41,446 nt of DNA from a virus: positions 1-41,446 of IMG/VR virus record IMGVR_UViG_3300047170_000201, one strand, 5' to 3'. A program made the translations under genes and the position numbers. The number at the start of each line of letters is the position of its first letter. The first letter of the stretch is position 1. Positions 6,759 through 13,747 of the stretch are shown here, in pieces. Below the pieces are notes generated by a model. That model did not search any database and was not told the origin of the DNA. It was given only the letters and a program-made list of their open reading frames with translations.

Positions 6759-6989
6759 GTGAGCGCACGCGAAAAGATGCAAGCGTATGGCATGGTGGCC
6801 CTGCAGATCGCCACCGGCCGCAGCCTCTCGGTGATCTATCGGTGGGCCAAGGCGCTCGAAGAGGGGCGCGGGATCAGCGATCGGGCCAAGCGCCTGCTCA
6901 TCGCCGCGACCGCCAGCGCGGCCGAGCCGCTGCTCTGGGCCGACTTCGAGCCGGTCCTCGACGCCGCGGCCGAGCGGGAAGCGGCGTGA
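6759..6989 (+). CDS. Cro-like HTH regulator
   Basis: A 76-residue protein starting at GTG 6759, with AGGA eight bases upstream. Residues 8-45 (GMVALQIATGRSLSVIYRWAKALEEGRGISDRAKRLL) read as an HTH in which the SLSVIYRWAKAL segment is the recognition helix. It is the first rightward gene and is divergent from the repressor, the usual Cro position. It should bind the same CGTCAA operators and repress the repressor promoter during lytic growth. The C-terminal 30 residues are acidic and alanine-rich. It overlaps the next gene by one base (TGATG), so the two are coupled. Confidence 0.7.
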   Translation: MSAREKMQAYGMVALQIATGRSLSVIYRWAKALEEGRGISDRAKRLLIAATASAAEPLLWADFEPVLDAAAEREAA

Positions 6990-7306
6990 TGTTGCGGGAC
7001 GGGCTCACGCCGGCCGAACGCGCCACCTGGTGGGCGCTGGTCGGCCTCGCCCGGGCGTGGTCTTGCAAGCCCAGCCACGCGCGCCGGCGCAAACTGGCGG
7101 CGGCCGGGCGTCGCACAAACAAGACCACGGTGCCTCTGCCGCGCGACCCTCCCAAATACCGGCTCTTCGTCAACCTCGTGCGCGCGGCCGTCGACCCGAA
7201 CGCCGGCAGCGCCGAGATGCGCCAGCTTGCCGACCAGGTCGCCGCGCACCTCGGTGAGGAGCCGGCCGCCAAGGATGCGCAAACCCCCTGGTGGTTGGAA
7301 GCGTAG
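6989..7306 (+). CDS. hypothetical early phage protein
   Basis: A 105-residue protein starting at ATG 6989 inside the upstream stop (TGATG). The first half is very basic (AWSCKPSHARRRKLAAAGRRTNKT) with scattered tryptophans, and the second half is helical and mixed-charge (AEMRQLADQVAAHLGEEPAAKD). This composition suits a nucleic-acid-binding early protein, but no fold is recognised. It is followed directly by the DnaA-like gene with no gap (TAGATG). Confidence 0.68.
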   Translation: MLRDGLTPAERATWWALVGLARAWSCKPSHARRRKLAAAGRRTNKTTVPLPRDPPKYRLFVNLVRAAVDPNAGSAEMRQLADQVAAHLGEEPAAKDAQTPWWLEA

Positions 7307-7816
7307 ATGGCGCTGGGGGATCGGAAATGGTCAATCTCCGCCTCCTGGCGCGCGGCGGTCGAGGTCGTCGCCATGGCGTACGGTGTCGACGCCGCCTCGC
7401 TCGATCTGGATAGCCGGGGCCGGGGCTCGCGGCCGCCCGAGGATGCCCGCGCGCCGCGCAAGATGGCGCTCCACCTGGCCGTCCTGGCCTCGGGCTGCAG
7501 TTATGCCGCGCTTGCGGCGCACATCGGCTACCACCGGGACACGGTCACGTCGGCGTGCATCGACGTGCGCGACGCGATCTCGGCCGACGACGACGCTGAA
7601 CTCAACTCGCGCCGCCTCGAGGCGCTGGTGCGAGCCAACCTGGCGGCCAACGGGCGCGGCGCCATAGCCGTTGCGCGGGCTCGGCTGGCGACGCTCGAAG
7701 CGCTTTACGAAAGCGACCCGGACCCTTCATCCGACAGTTTTCCGACGTTCATCCGACACGAAACCGGCGATCACGAAAACGTGATCACGATGATACAAAA
7801 GGCGGACGCGGCATGA
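7307..7816 (+). CDS. DnaA domain IV-like DNA-binding protein
   Basis: A 169-residue protein. Residues 47-90, APRKMALHLAVLASGCSYAA then LAAHIGYHRDTVTSACIDVRD, follow the pattern of DnaA domain IV: an arginine-led long helix (R-x-x-A), then the HTH and a HRDTV segment that matches the GRDHTTV signature loop contacting DnaA boxes. The AAA part of DnaA is absent, so this is a stand-alone DNA-binding domain with extensions. It precedes the primase and helicase genes and is a candidate origin-recognition protein for the iterons at 12.7-12.96 kb. The C-terminal 40 residues are acidic and coincide with two TCATCCGAC elements in the DNA. Confidence 0.65.
   Translation: MALGDRKWSISASWRAAVEVVAMAYGVDAASLDLDSRGRGSRPPEDARAPRKMALHLAVLASGCSYAALAAHIGYHRDTVTSACIDVRDAISADDDAELNSRRLEALVRANLAANGRGAIAVARARLATLEALYESDPDPSSDSFPTFIRHETGDHENVITMIQKADAA
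7726..7757 (+). promoter_or_regulatory. TCATCCGAC element, double copy
   Basis: Two copies of TTCATCCGAC, at 7726-7735 and 7748-7757, are 22 bp apart (two helical turns). They lie at the 3' end of the DnaA-like gene, 119-150 bp before the ATG of the ParB-like gene at 7876. The nonamer recurs before other gene starts downstream. They may be a promoter or a regulator site for the 7876-12470 operon. Confidence 0.4.
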
Positions 7817-7875
7817 GAGCGATGCACGCCGCGCGACTGCCAACCCTCCCCCTCCCCTGAGCAAGGAACCCCGAC

Positions 7876-8589
7876 ATGAGCGGCAAACTGCGTGCGATCG
7901 CGCCGGTCCAAGAGAAGAAGCACTACCGCATCACGCGCGCGCCGATCGCGCCACCGCCGCGTGTGGCGTGGGTCTCGGTGAAGGCACTGGTCATCGACGA
8001 AAGCTACCAGCGCCACATCAGCGCCGCCGGCGCGCGTCTGGTCCGTCAACTAATCCAGTATTGGGACTGGAACCGGTACAAGGCGCTATCGGTGGCGCCG
8101 ACGGGCGACGGCAAGTTCGAGATCGTGGATGGCCAGCACACGGCGATCGCGGCCATCTCGCACGGCGGCATCGAGATGCTGCCCTGTCTGATCCTCGACA
8201 GCGCCAGCGCGAAGGAGCGTGCGGCCGACTTCGTCGGCATCAACACCACCCGCACGAACCTGACCCCCTATGCTCTGTTTCGCGCCCAGCTGGTCGCGCT
8301 CGACCCGCTGGCGCTGGAAGCCCAGGCGGCATTGGACGAGGTTGGGGCAAACATGATCGAAAGCGTCAGGGCGCACCAAACGGAATATGCCGCCGGGACG
8401 CTCGCTTGCCCTAGCGCGGTGCTGTTCATCGCGCGAAAGGGCGGCCGCGCGGGCCTGGTGCGGTCTCTGCGGGCATGTATGGCCGCCGATCTCCGGCCAA
8501 TTCCGTCGACGGTGCTACGCATGGTGCATTACGCTTGCGCACGCAGCACGGACGCCGAGCTGCTCGCCATCGCCCGGCAATGCGCCTGA
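7876..8589 (+). CDS. ParB/DGQHT-type domain protein
   Basis: A 237-residue protein. It starts MSGKLRAIAPVQEKKHYRIT with CAAGGAA upstream of the ATG. The segment ALVIDESYQRHISAAGARLV, then about 40 residues on FEIVDGQHTAIAA and INTTRTNLTPYALFRAQL, follows the ParB/Srx N-terminal fold of the DGQHR subgroup: a basic YQR strand, the DGQH nucleotide- or DNA-binding loop and a downstream helical half. Homologues in phages and plasmids partition or nick DNA or act on DNA ends, but the specific role here is unknown. It starts 59 bp after the DnaA-like gene and is coupled (TGATG) to the next gene. Confidence 0.72.
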   Translation: MSGKLRAIAPVQEKKHYRITRAPIAPPPRVAWVSVKALVIDESYQRHISAAGARLVRQLIQYWDWNRYKALSVAPTGDGKFEIVDGQHTAIAAISHGGIEMLPCLILDSASAKERAADFVGINTTRTNLTPYALFRAQLVALDPLALEAQAALDEVGANMIESVRAHQTEYAAGTLACPSAVLFIARKGGRAGLVRSLRACMAADLRPIPSTVLRMVHYACARSTDAELLAIARQCA

Positions 8590-8726
8590 TGCCGGAGCCA
8601 AACGACCCGCTGCGCGCCTGGCTCGAGTACGTGGCCGACACGGCGATCGAGATGCTCGACGCCCCCGACGCGCCCTTCGAGGACCGCGAAGACGACGAAT
8701 GCGAAGACGATCGGGAGGTGGCGTGA
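8589..8726 (+). CDS. very small acidic protein
   Basis: A 45-residue protein from ATG 8589, which overlaps the previous stop. It is strongly acidic, with 16 Asp/Glu in the last 24 residues (DAPDAPFEDREDDECEDDRE), and the first part is a short amphipathic helix, DPLRAWLEYVADTAIEML. Such a polyanionic tail could mimic DNA or serve as a partner-binding peptide, but there is no direct evidence. The overlap of its stop with the primase GTG suggests that translation of this ORF drives primase translation. Confidence 0.5.
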   Translation: MPEPNDPLRAWLEYVADTAIEMLDAPDAPFEDREDDECEDDREVA

Positions 8727-9814
8727 GCGAGCTTCGCGCCCTCCCTTACGACTGGAAGGACTTGCGCAAGCGCCTCCAGGCTCGCGTGCCAGACCTGGTG
8801 CGGCGCCTCGGGGTCGTCGATCCGATCCGAGGCGGTATCGTTATGCCGCTCAACCCCACGCGCCAGGACCGGCGCCCGGGTAGCTTCGTCATCTGGACGG
8901 GCGGCGACGGCGCCGGGGCGTGGAAAGACTACGCCACCGGCGAGGCCGGCGACGTCATCGATCTGGTCGGCTACCTGCTCGGTCTGGCCACGCGCATGGA
9001 TGCCTATTGGTGGTGCCTGGAGTTCCTCGGCCTCGGCCGCGGCGAGGTCCGCACCGCCAGTCAGGCGGAGGCCGATCGCCGGCGAGCGGAGCGCGACCGC
9101 CTGGCGGGCGAGGCGCGCGCCAACGCCGACGCGGCCGACCGCTCGGCCGGGCTGTTCAAGAGCTGGTTGGCGTTGCCGCCGATCGCCGGCACGTTGGCCG
9201 AAACCTACCTGCGCGAGGCGCGCAAGATCCCGCTCGATCGCCTGCCGCACATGCCGGGCGCCCTGCGCTTCGCGCCGGCGCTGGATCACACGGACAAGGA
9301 TACGGGCGAGGTCACCAGCTGGCCCTGCATGGTCGCGGCGATGACGCGCGGCTCAAAGTTCGCCTCGATCCACCGAACCTTCCTCGCCCTCGATGGGAGC
9401 GGCAAGGCGCCCGTGAACAAGCCCAAGATGATGCTCGGGCCGTGCCGAGGCGCAGCCATCCGCCTGTCACCTGGTCCAAGCGGGCTATCGCCAGGCGCCG
9501 CTGACAAAAAGGGGCGCCGCGACCCGCTGGCCCTCGGTGAGGGGATCGAAACCACGCTGACGGTGGCGTGCGCGCGGCTCGACTATCGCGCCTGGGCGGC
9601 CGGTTCGCTGAGCCTCATGGGCCTGCTGGATTGGCCCGACTGCGCCAGCGCGGCCGTGCTGCTCAAAGAGAACGATTACAGCCCCGAGGCGGTGACGGCC
9701 TTCGCCCGCGTCGAGGCGCACTGGCAAGCGCAGAGCGCCGGCCGACCACTCGTGACGGCCGCCAGCAGCGTGGGCAGCGATTTCAACGATTGGGCGATGA
9801 GGAGAACAGCATGA
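8723..9814 (+). CDS. Toprim-type DNA primase
   Basis: A 363-residue protein starting at GTG 8723 within GTGA of the previous stop, with GGGAGGTG upstream. The N-terminal third (FVIWTGGDGAGAWKDYATGE, then DVIDLVGYLLG) matches the substrate-template part of P4-alpha/DUF7146-type primases. A charged coiled segment follows (residues 110-140). The C-terminal Toprim domain holds ALGEGIETTLT with E273 and the second acidic cluster E316-N-D318, then GSDFNDWA. It should make RNA primers for phage DNA replication with the helicase two genes downstream. No zinc finger is visible. The stop overlaps the next start as ATGA. Confidence 0.85.
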   Translation: MSELRALPYDWKDLRKRLQARVPDLVRRLGVVDPIRGGIVMPLNPTRQDRRPGSFVIWTGGDGAGAWKDYATGEAGDVIDLVGYLLGLATRMDAYWWCLEFLGLGRGEVRTASQAEADRRRAERDRLAGEARANADAADRSAGLFKSWLALPPIAGTLAETYLREARKIPLDRLPHMPGALRFAPALDHTDKDTGEVTSWPCMVAAMTRGSKFASIHRTFLALDGSGKAPVNKPKMMLGPCRGAAIRLSPGPSGLSPGAADKKGRRDPLALGEGIETTLTVACARLDYRAWAAGSLSLMGLLDWPDCASAAVLLKENDYSPEAVTAFARVEAHWQAQSAGRPLVTAASSVGSDFNDWAMRRTA

Positions 9815-10323
9815 CTAAGCCGGTTACACAGGCGTGGACGCACGAATTGTCTCTAATGCAGCAATCTGTGCTGTTGGGCGCGGTTCGCGGCCCCGATGGA
9901 CTGCCAAAATATGGGGCGGTCAAGATGATGGTCCGTTTTTATCGCCGTGCAATCCTGACCAGTTCCTTCAAGGGCGTGGCGATCGATAATCCTTACGATG
10001 GTGACGGCGGTTCATTTTATGGTCCTAGCATCTCGCAACCCGACGATGACAACTGGGAAACACCTCTGAACGTGGTGCTGAGCGCATATTTGCGAGACCT
10101 GGATGCGATCCCGCATCATTTTCAGCTACACTTCATCCATGCGGTGGAGATCGTCGGGTACAAGCACCCAAATCCCCGCGTTCGTGGATGGTGGCGGGTG
10201 GCCTATCTGCGGCTTGTTCATGACATGCACCTTTATCCGGAAAGCCTCGAGCAACTGGATAGGCGCTTGAGCGACACGCGTGTCGGCTGGCTGGAGCGCG
10301 CCGACCCGACGACGGTGGACTGA
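9811..10323 (+). CDS. conserved phage protein of unknown function
   Basis: A 170-residue protein starting at ATG 9811 with AGGAG upstream, coupled to the primase. It contains LMQQSVLLGAVRGPDGLPKY, an FYRRAILTSSF helix, PHHFQLHFIHAVEIVGYKHP and YLRLVHDMHLYPESLEQLDRRL. These are conserved-looking, tryptophan- and histidine-rich helices but carry no motif I can tie to a reaction. Similar short proteins occur in temperate tailed phages next to replication genes, from general knowledge. The start of the gene is noticeably less GC-rich than its neighbours (31 of 60 bases in 9901-9960), which suggests a separately acquired cassette. Confidence 0.72.
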   Translation: MTKPVTQAWTHELSLMQQSVLLGAVRGPDGLPKYGAVKMMVRFYRRAILTSSFKGVAIDNPYDGDGGSFYGPSISQPDDDNWETPLNVVLSAYLRDLDAIPHHFQLHFIHAVEIVGYKHPNPRVRGWWRVAYLRLVHDMHLYPESLEQLDRRLSDTRVGWLERADPTTVD

Positions 10324-10326
10324 CCT

Positions 10327-12207
10327 TTGGCCCGCGCGCCGCTCCAATCCCTCGACGCGATCGCCGCCGCCCTGCCTGACTTCGATGTCGAGCAGGCGGA
10401 GACGCTGCGCCAGCTGGGCAAACGTGACCCGTTGCCCGGCACGCCTTGGGACGTCGAGGTTTACCCTGGCGGCGAGCCTGAGCCGATCGAGCCTGGCGCG
10501 TGGGTCAACATGGGCATTGGCGATGGCCGCACCGGTCTGCCGCCCGGTTGCCCCGTTGTGCCTTTGGGCAAGGATGGCGCCGATTGCTATTTCCTGGATA
10601 CCCTTGGCGCCGTGTTCCAACTCGACGCCAAGTCGAGCGGCAAGGGGCCGATCGGCTACATGTTCGCCGGGCGGTCCCGTTTCCTCGAATGGGCGTGGCC
10701 GCGCTTCGGCCGGGCCGCGAAGGGGCGGCCGCCGCCGGTGACGGGCTGGGACGCCGACGACGCGCGCCAGTCGCTCGTGGATGCCTGCGCGTACCTCGGT
10801 TATTTTACCATGGAAGATCAGGTGCGCGGCCGCGGGGCCTGGCGCGATGATGACGGGAGCCTGATCTATCACGCGGGCGACGCCGTCTGGATCGGCGGCA
10901 AGTGGCGCGGCTGCGGCGTGCACGGCCGCCACATCTATCCCGCCCGGCTCAAGCTCGGCCGGCCGACCGTGCGCGCGCACCCCGCCGGTGTCGGTTCGAG
11001 CGGCGATTTGCTCCTCGAGCTGCTGCGCACGTTCAATTGGGACCGGGGCGAGCTCGACGCCAGATTGATGCTGGGTTGGCTGATGACCGCCAAGATGGGC
11101 GGTGCGTTGGATCGCCGGCCTGTGGCGTTCGTGGTCGGTGGCGAAGGCTCGGGCAAGAGCACGCTGCACGGCCTGCTGCGCCTGGTGATGACGGGGGCGC
11201 TGATCAAGACGTCGAACACTACGCAGGCGGGCATCTACGGCCGCCTGCGCCAGGACAGTGTTGCAATCATGGTCGACGAAATGGAGGCCAAAGAAGACAC
11301 GCGCACGGTCGACAAAATCCTGGAGTTGGCGCGGATTTGTTACTCGGGTGACAATATGAACCGGGGAACAAAAGACGGCGGTTCGCTCGAGTTCACGCTG
11401 TTTAGTTCGTTCATGGGTTCCAGCATCGCCAAGCCGGCTACGGATGCACAGGACGATAGCCGCATGGCCGTGCTGATGCTTCGCGAGCGGGAAACCGCCG
11501 GCGGCAAGCTCGATACGTCGCGCGAGGACATCGAGCAGATCGGCCGCGACTTGATGCGCAGGATCTTTGATTGGTGGCCTCGGTGGGATGCGCTGGTCGA
11601 GGCCTTCCGCGCGATGATGATCACCACCGGCCATAAGGACCGTGCGTGCGATACGTTCGCGCCGCTGGCTGCCGGCTACCACATCGCCACGAGCGATCAG
11701 ATGCCGACCGAGGATGATCTCGCGCCCTGGCGCGACTGGCTGGCGCCGCACGAGCTCGCTGAGACCGCGACGCGCGAGGCCAGCTGGGAGCGCTGCTGGT
11801 GGCACATGATGGACGCACAGCCCGAGAGCCTCAAGACGGCCGCCAGGCGCAGCGTGGGCGCGGCAGTCAACGCCTGGCGCAGTGCCGGCTTCGGCGAGCT
11901 CGAGGCCGTCACCCGCACCCTGACGCACGTCGGCCTGGCGCTGAGCTGGCCTAAGGGCTGCGAGGAAACATTTGAGCTCGCGCGGTTGTTCGTCCCGCTC
12001 AAAAGCCCGCCGCTGCATGAGTTGTTCGCCGGCACGCCGTGGAAAGGTCGCCTCGGTGCGCCTGGCCCGTGGGGTGGCGTGCTGCGCCAGATGCCTAAGC
12101 ATCTGTGGAAGATGAGCACGTGCGACAAGACGTTAAACCGCGCCGCTAGAGGTCTCATGATCGATTTGGCGGCGCTTCTTGAGCATATAGAGGAGGCTCA
12201 ACAGTGA
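10327..12207 (+). CDS. P4/VirE-type superfamily 3 helicase
   Basis: A 626-residue protein. The start is TTG 10327, three bases after the previous stop, behind GGTGG; no better start lies nearby. Residues 1-200 are an N-terminal accessory domain that includes MFAGRSRFLEWAWPRFGRAA. The ATPase core has Walker A GGEGSGKST (K277), Walker B VAIMVDE (D317-E318), a conserved TSNTTQAGIYGRL strand and a sensor-1-like SSFMGSSIAKPATDAQDDSR. This is the layout of phage P4/VirE-type helicases with a DUF5906-like core. The C-terminal 220 residues are helical and probably bind DNA or the primase. It is the expected replicative helicase, placed just upstream of the iteron region. Confidence 0.88.
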   Translation: MARAPLQSLDAIAAALPDFDVEQAETLRQLGKRDPLPGTPWDVEVYPGGEPEPIEPGAWVNMGIGDGRTGLPPGCPVVPLGKDGADCYFLDTLGAVFQLDAKSSGKGPIGYMFAGRSRFLEWAWPRFGRAAKGRPPPVTGWDADDARQSLVDACAYLGYFTMEDQVRGRGAWRDDDGSLIYHAGDAVWIGGKWRGCGVHGRHIYPARLKLGRPTVRAHPAGVGSSGDLLLELLRTFNWDRGELDARLMLGWLMTAKMGGALDRRPVAFVVGGEGSGKSTLHGLLRLVMTGALIKTSNTTQAGIYGRLRQDSVAIMVDEMEAKEDTRTVDKILELARICYSGDNMNRGTKDGGSLEFTLFSSFMGSSIAKPATDAQDDSRMAVLMLRERETAGGKLDTSREDIEQIGRDLMRRIFDWWPRWDALVEAFRAMMITTGHKDRACDTFAPLAAGYHIATSDQMPTEDDLAPWRDWLAPHELAETATREASWERCWWHMMDAQPESLKTAARRSVGAAVNAWRSAGFGELEAVTRTLTHVGLALSWPKGCEETFELARLFVPLKSPPLHELFAGTPWKGRLGAPGPWGGVLRQMPKHLWKMSTCDKTLNRAARGLMIDLAALLEHIEEAQQ

Positions 12208-12470
12208 AATTCGTTTGGCTAGAGGACGTGCGGGGCAAGTTTGGCCCGGTCAATCCCGACCGTGTCGCTTATCTGCGCGAGAACGTCGAGGGCAAGACGT
12301 GCGTCGTCTTCGGCGCGATGCCCGGCGGATTCGATGAGGTCGCGGTCAATGGCTCGATGAAAGAGGTCGCGGCGCTCCTGGAAGGCGATGGCCTGCAGGC
12401 GATGGGAATTGCGCTGACCGAGGCGCTAGCCGAGCCCCCGCAGCAACGGCGAAGACGCGCCAAAGGCTAG
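12204..12470 (+). CDS. hypothetical phage protein
   Basis: An 88-residue protein starting at GTG 12204 inside the helicase stop (GTGA), with GAGGAGGCT upstream. The first half has short strands (KFVWLEDV, CVVFGAMPGGFDEVAVN). The second half is a helix (SMKEVAALLEGDGLQAMGIALTEALA) with a basic tail (QQRRRRAKG). No family recognised. It is the last gene before the putative origin. Confidence 0.65.
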   Translation: MKFVWLEDVRGKFGPVNPDRVAYLRENVEGKTCVVFGAMPGGFDEVAVNGSMKEVAALLEGDGLQAMGIALTEALAEPPQQRRRRAKG

Positions 12471-12514
12471 CCGAACCCTCCTCTTAGGCGTTCCTCGCCC
12501 TCTACTGAAAACCT

Positions 12515-12608
12515 GTGATGGCCAGAGCGCCAGGTGCGACACGCGCCGGCGTTTGGCTGAGTGCGCCAGCGCGTGGGTGTCGCGCCTGGTGATCGGTACG
12601 GCCATCAC
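12515..12608. repeat. 94-bp imperfect inverted repeat (large hairpin)
   Basis: The arms GTGATGGCC (12515-12523) and GGCCATCAC (12600-12608) are perfect complements. Inside them, 12528-12551 (CGCCAGGTGCGACAC onward) pairs imperfectly with 12564-12589 (ending GTGTCGCGCCTGG) around a 12-base loop at 12552-12563. There is no T-run after it, so it is not a simple terminator. It sits directly before the iterons and could be an origin structural element or a stable transcript end. Confidence 0.6.
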
Positions 12609-12655
12609 GCCGCTCAACCCTGACCCGCTGCACAACCCTCACCCGTCGACCATCG

Positions 12656-12667
12656 GTCATCCGACCC
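12656..12667 (+). promoter_or_regulatory. TCATCCGAC element
   Basis: TCATCCGAC at 12657-12665, preceded by GG, so that GGTC and GACC flank the centre. It lies in the non-coding stretch between the large hairpin and the iterons, about 320 bp before the small terminase gene. Confidence 0.4.
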
Positions 12668-12716
12668 GGACCCCCAGGCTCTTAGCGTGGAAGTCGCGAT
12701 TTGGCCGTCAGCGGCC

Positions 12717-12959
12717 ATCCAATCATCCAATCGTTGCGCCAGCTGGCCCGATTGGACCGTTCCTCAAATAGATCAGCGCGTTGGACGGCGACCAATCGTC
12801 CAATCGAACAATCGCGTTTCCGCTCTACATGCGAGGCGCTTTGCCTCGGGAAAGCTCGCGCATAAGGGATTTGTCGATTGTTCGATTGTTCGATTGGATG
12901 GGTAATAAACCCTGGAAAAGCCTCGGAAATCATCCAATTAATGTCCAATCGACCAATCA
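12717..12959. repeat. 8-bp iteron array, candidate replication origin
   Basis: Copies of an 8-bp unit close to NCCAATCG form five clusters: ATCCAATC x2 (12717-12732), one reverse CGATTGGA (12749-12756), ACCAATCG-TCCAATCG-AACAATCG in tandem (12791-12814), CGATTGTT-CGATTGTT-CGATTGGA in tandem on the other strand (12875-12898), and TCCAATCG-ACCAATCA (12944-12959). A 6-bp-stem hairpin (12832-12848) lies between the two opposed triplets. The stretch is richer in A+T than the surroundings, especially 12900-12980. No gene is visible in 12471-12982. The layout fits initiator binding sites plus an unwinding region; a regulator site array for the late operon is the alternative. Confidence 0.6.
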
Positions 12960-12982
12960 AAGGCTTAAAAAATAGGTCTTAA

Positions 12983-13492
12983 ATGGATCAGCCGTCTCTA
13001 CCCCTCGCGATCGGGGGCACAACGAAGCGTCGGGGACGGCCGCCGGGCTCGGTGAACAAGAGCTCGATGGATCTGGCCCGGTACGTCGAGGCCCAGTTCG
13101 GCGGCATGACGCCGGGCCAGCAGAGCGCGCGCCTGTGCCTGGTCACGCCGGCGGACCTGAAGAACGCGCAAGCCAACGCCAAGCGTGTCGGCCTCGCCCA
13201 TCCTCCGAAGGACCCGATGATGTGCGCCATGGCGGTGAAGGCGGAGGAGCTCGCGAAGGCGTTGGGGTGCGAGCGCGCCTTCGCCTGGGCGCTGATCTCG
13301 CGAGAGCGCGAGGGCCTGATGAAGTACATCCATCAACCGCAGCCAGCGGCCCCGCCGAAGAAGGGCGATGGCGCGTCCATCCTGGCCTACATCGTGCCGG
13401 AGGGCTCGGATGGGCCAAACGTTGAAATCGTTGACGATTTCGACCCGGACTTGATCGAAGTCTCACCGGTCAAGTCTCACGACGCCACCTAA
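12983..13492 (+). CDS. putative terminase small subunit
   Basis: A 169-residue protein starting at ATG 12983 with AATAGG upstream. Residues 15-27, KRRGRPPGSVNK, are an AT-hook-like basic motif. The central helical part (MDLARYVEAQFGGMTPGQQS, then KAEELAKALGCERAFAWALI) resembles the DNA-binding helical part of small terminases. The C-terminus is acidic (VEIVDDFDPDLIEV) and could contact the large subunit. The call rests on these traits and on position immediately before the large terminase; sequence alone is not decisive. It would recognise the packaging site, probably nearby. Confidence 0.65.
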   Translation: MDQPSLPLAIGGTTKRRGRPPGSVNKSSMDLARYVEAQFGGMTPGQQSARLCLVTPADLKNAQANAKRVGLAHPPKDPMMCAMAVKAEELAKALGCERAFAWALISREREGLMKYIHQPQPAAPPKKGDGASILAYIVPEGSDGPNVEIVDDFDPDLIEVSPVKSHDAT

Positions 13493-13678
13493 GGCGTTGA
13501 AAAACCGAGGGTAACCCTCCGCACGCCCGCTGATCGTAAATCAGCTGGACCGCGCCGGCGCCGCACTGAGGGAACCGCTCGGCGCGGACCTCGGCGACCA
13601 GGGCGCACCCCACCCCCGGTTTTTGCGCCGACCCCCGACGCTGTGGCCCATCTTCCGTCTGGAATTCTAGCTTTCGAG

Positions 13679-13691
13679 CCCATCCGACGCC
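13679..13691 (+). promoter_or_regulatory. CATCCGACGCC element upstream of terL
   Basis: CATCCGACGC at 13681-13690 continues as CTCCGGCTGGC. Over about 21 bases it matches the 35476 copy (CATCCGACGCCCCGGCCGGC) with one gap and one substitution. It lies in the 255-bp gap 13493-13747 between the terminase genes. That gap also has small palindromes at 13506-13519 (GAGGGTAACCCTC) and 13529-13545 (GCTGAT/ATCAGC). Confidence 0.35.
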
Positions 13692-13747
13692 TCCGGCTGG
13701 CCGCTAAAATTCGAAAACTGGCAAAGGGTCAGGGTGAGGGTCGACGC

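Noticed and set aside
7813-7860. 15-codon ORF overlapping the DnaA-like stop (ATGA)
   Set aside because: Too short to judge; no ribosome site. It could be a leader peptide but I cannot support it.
12471-12982. CRISPR-like array from the repeated CCAATCG units
   Set aside because: Units are only 8 bp, in both orientations and without constant spacers; this is an iteron pattern.
13493-13642. Extension of the large terminase frame upstream to 13493
   Set aside because: The frame has no stop but also no start before GTG 13643; the sequence is Arg/Pro-rich and holds small palindromes.
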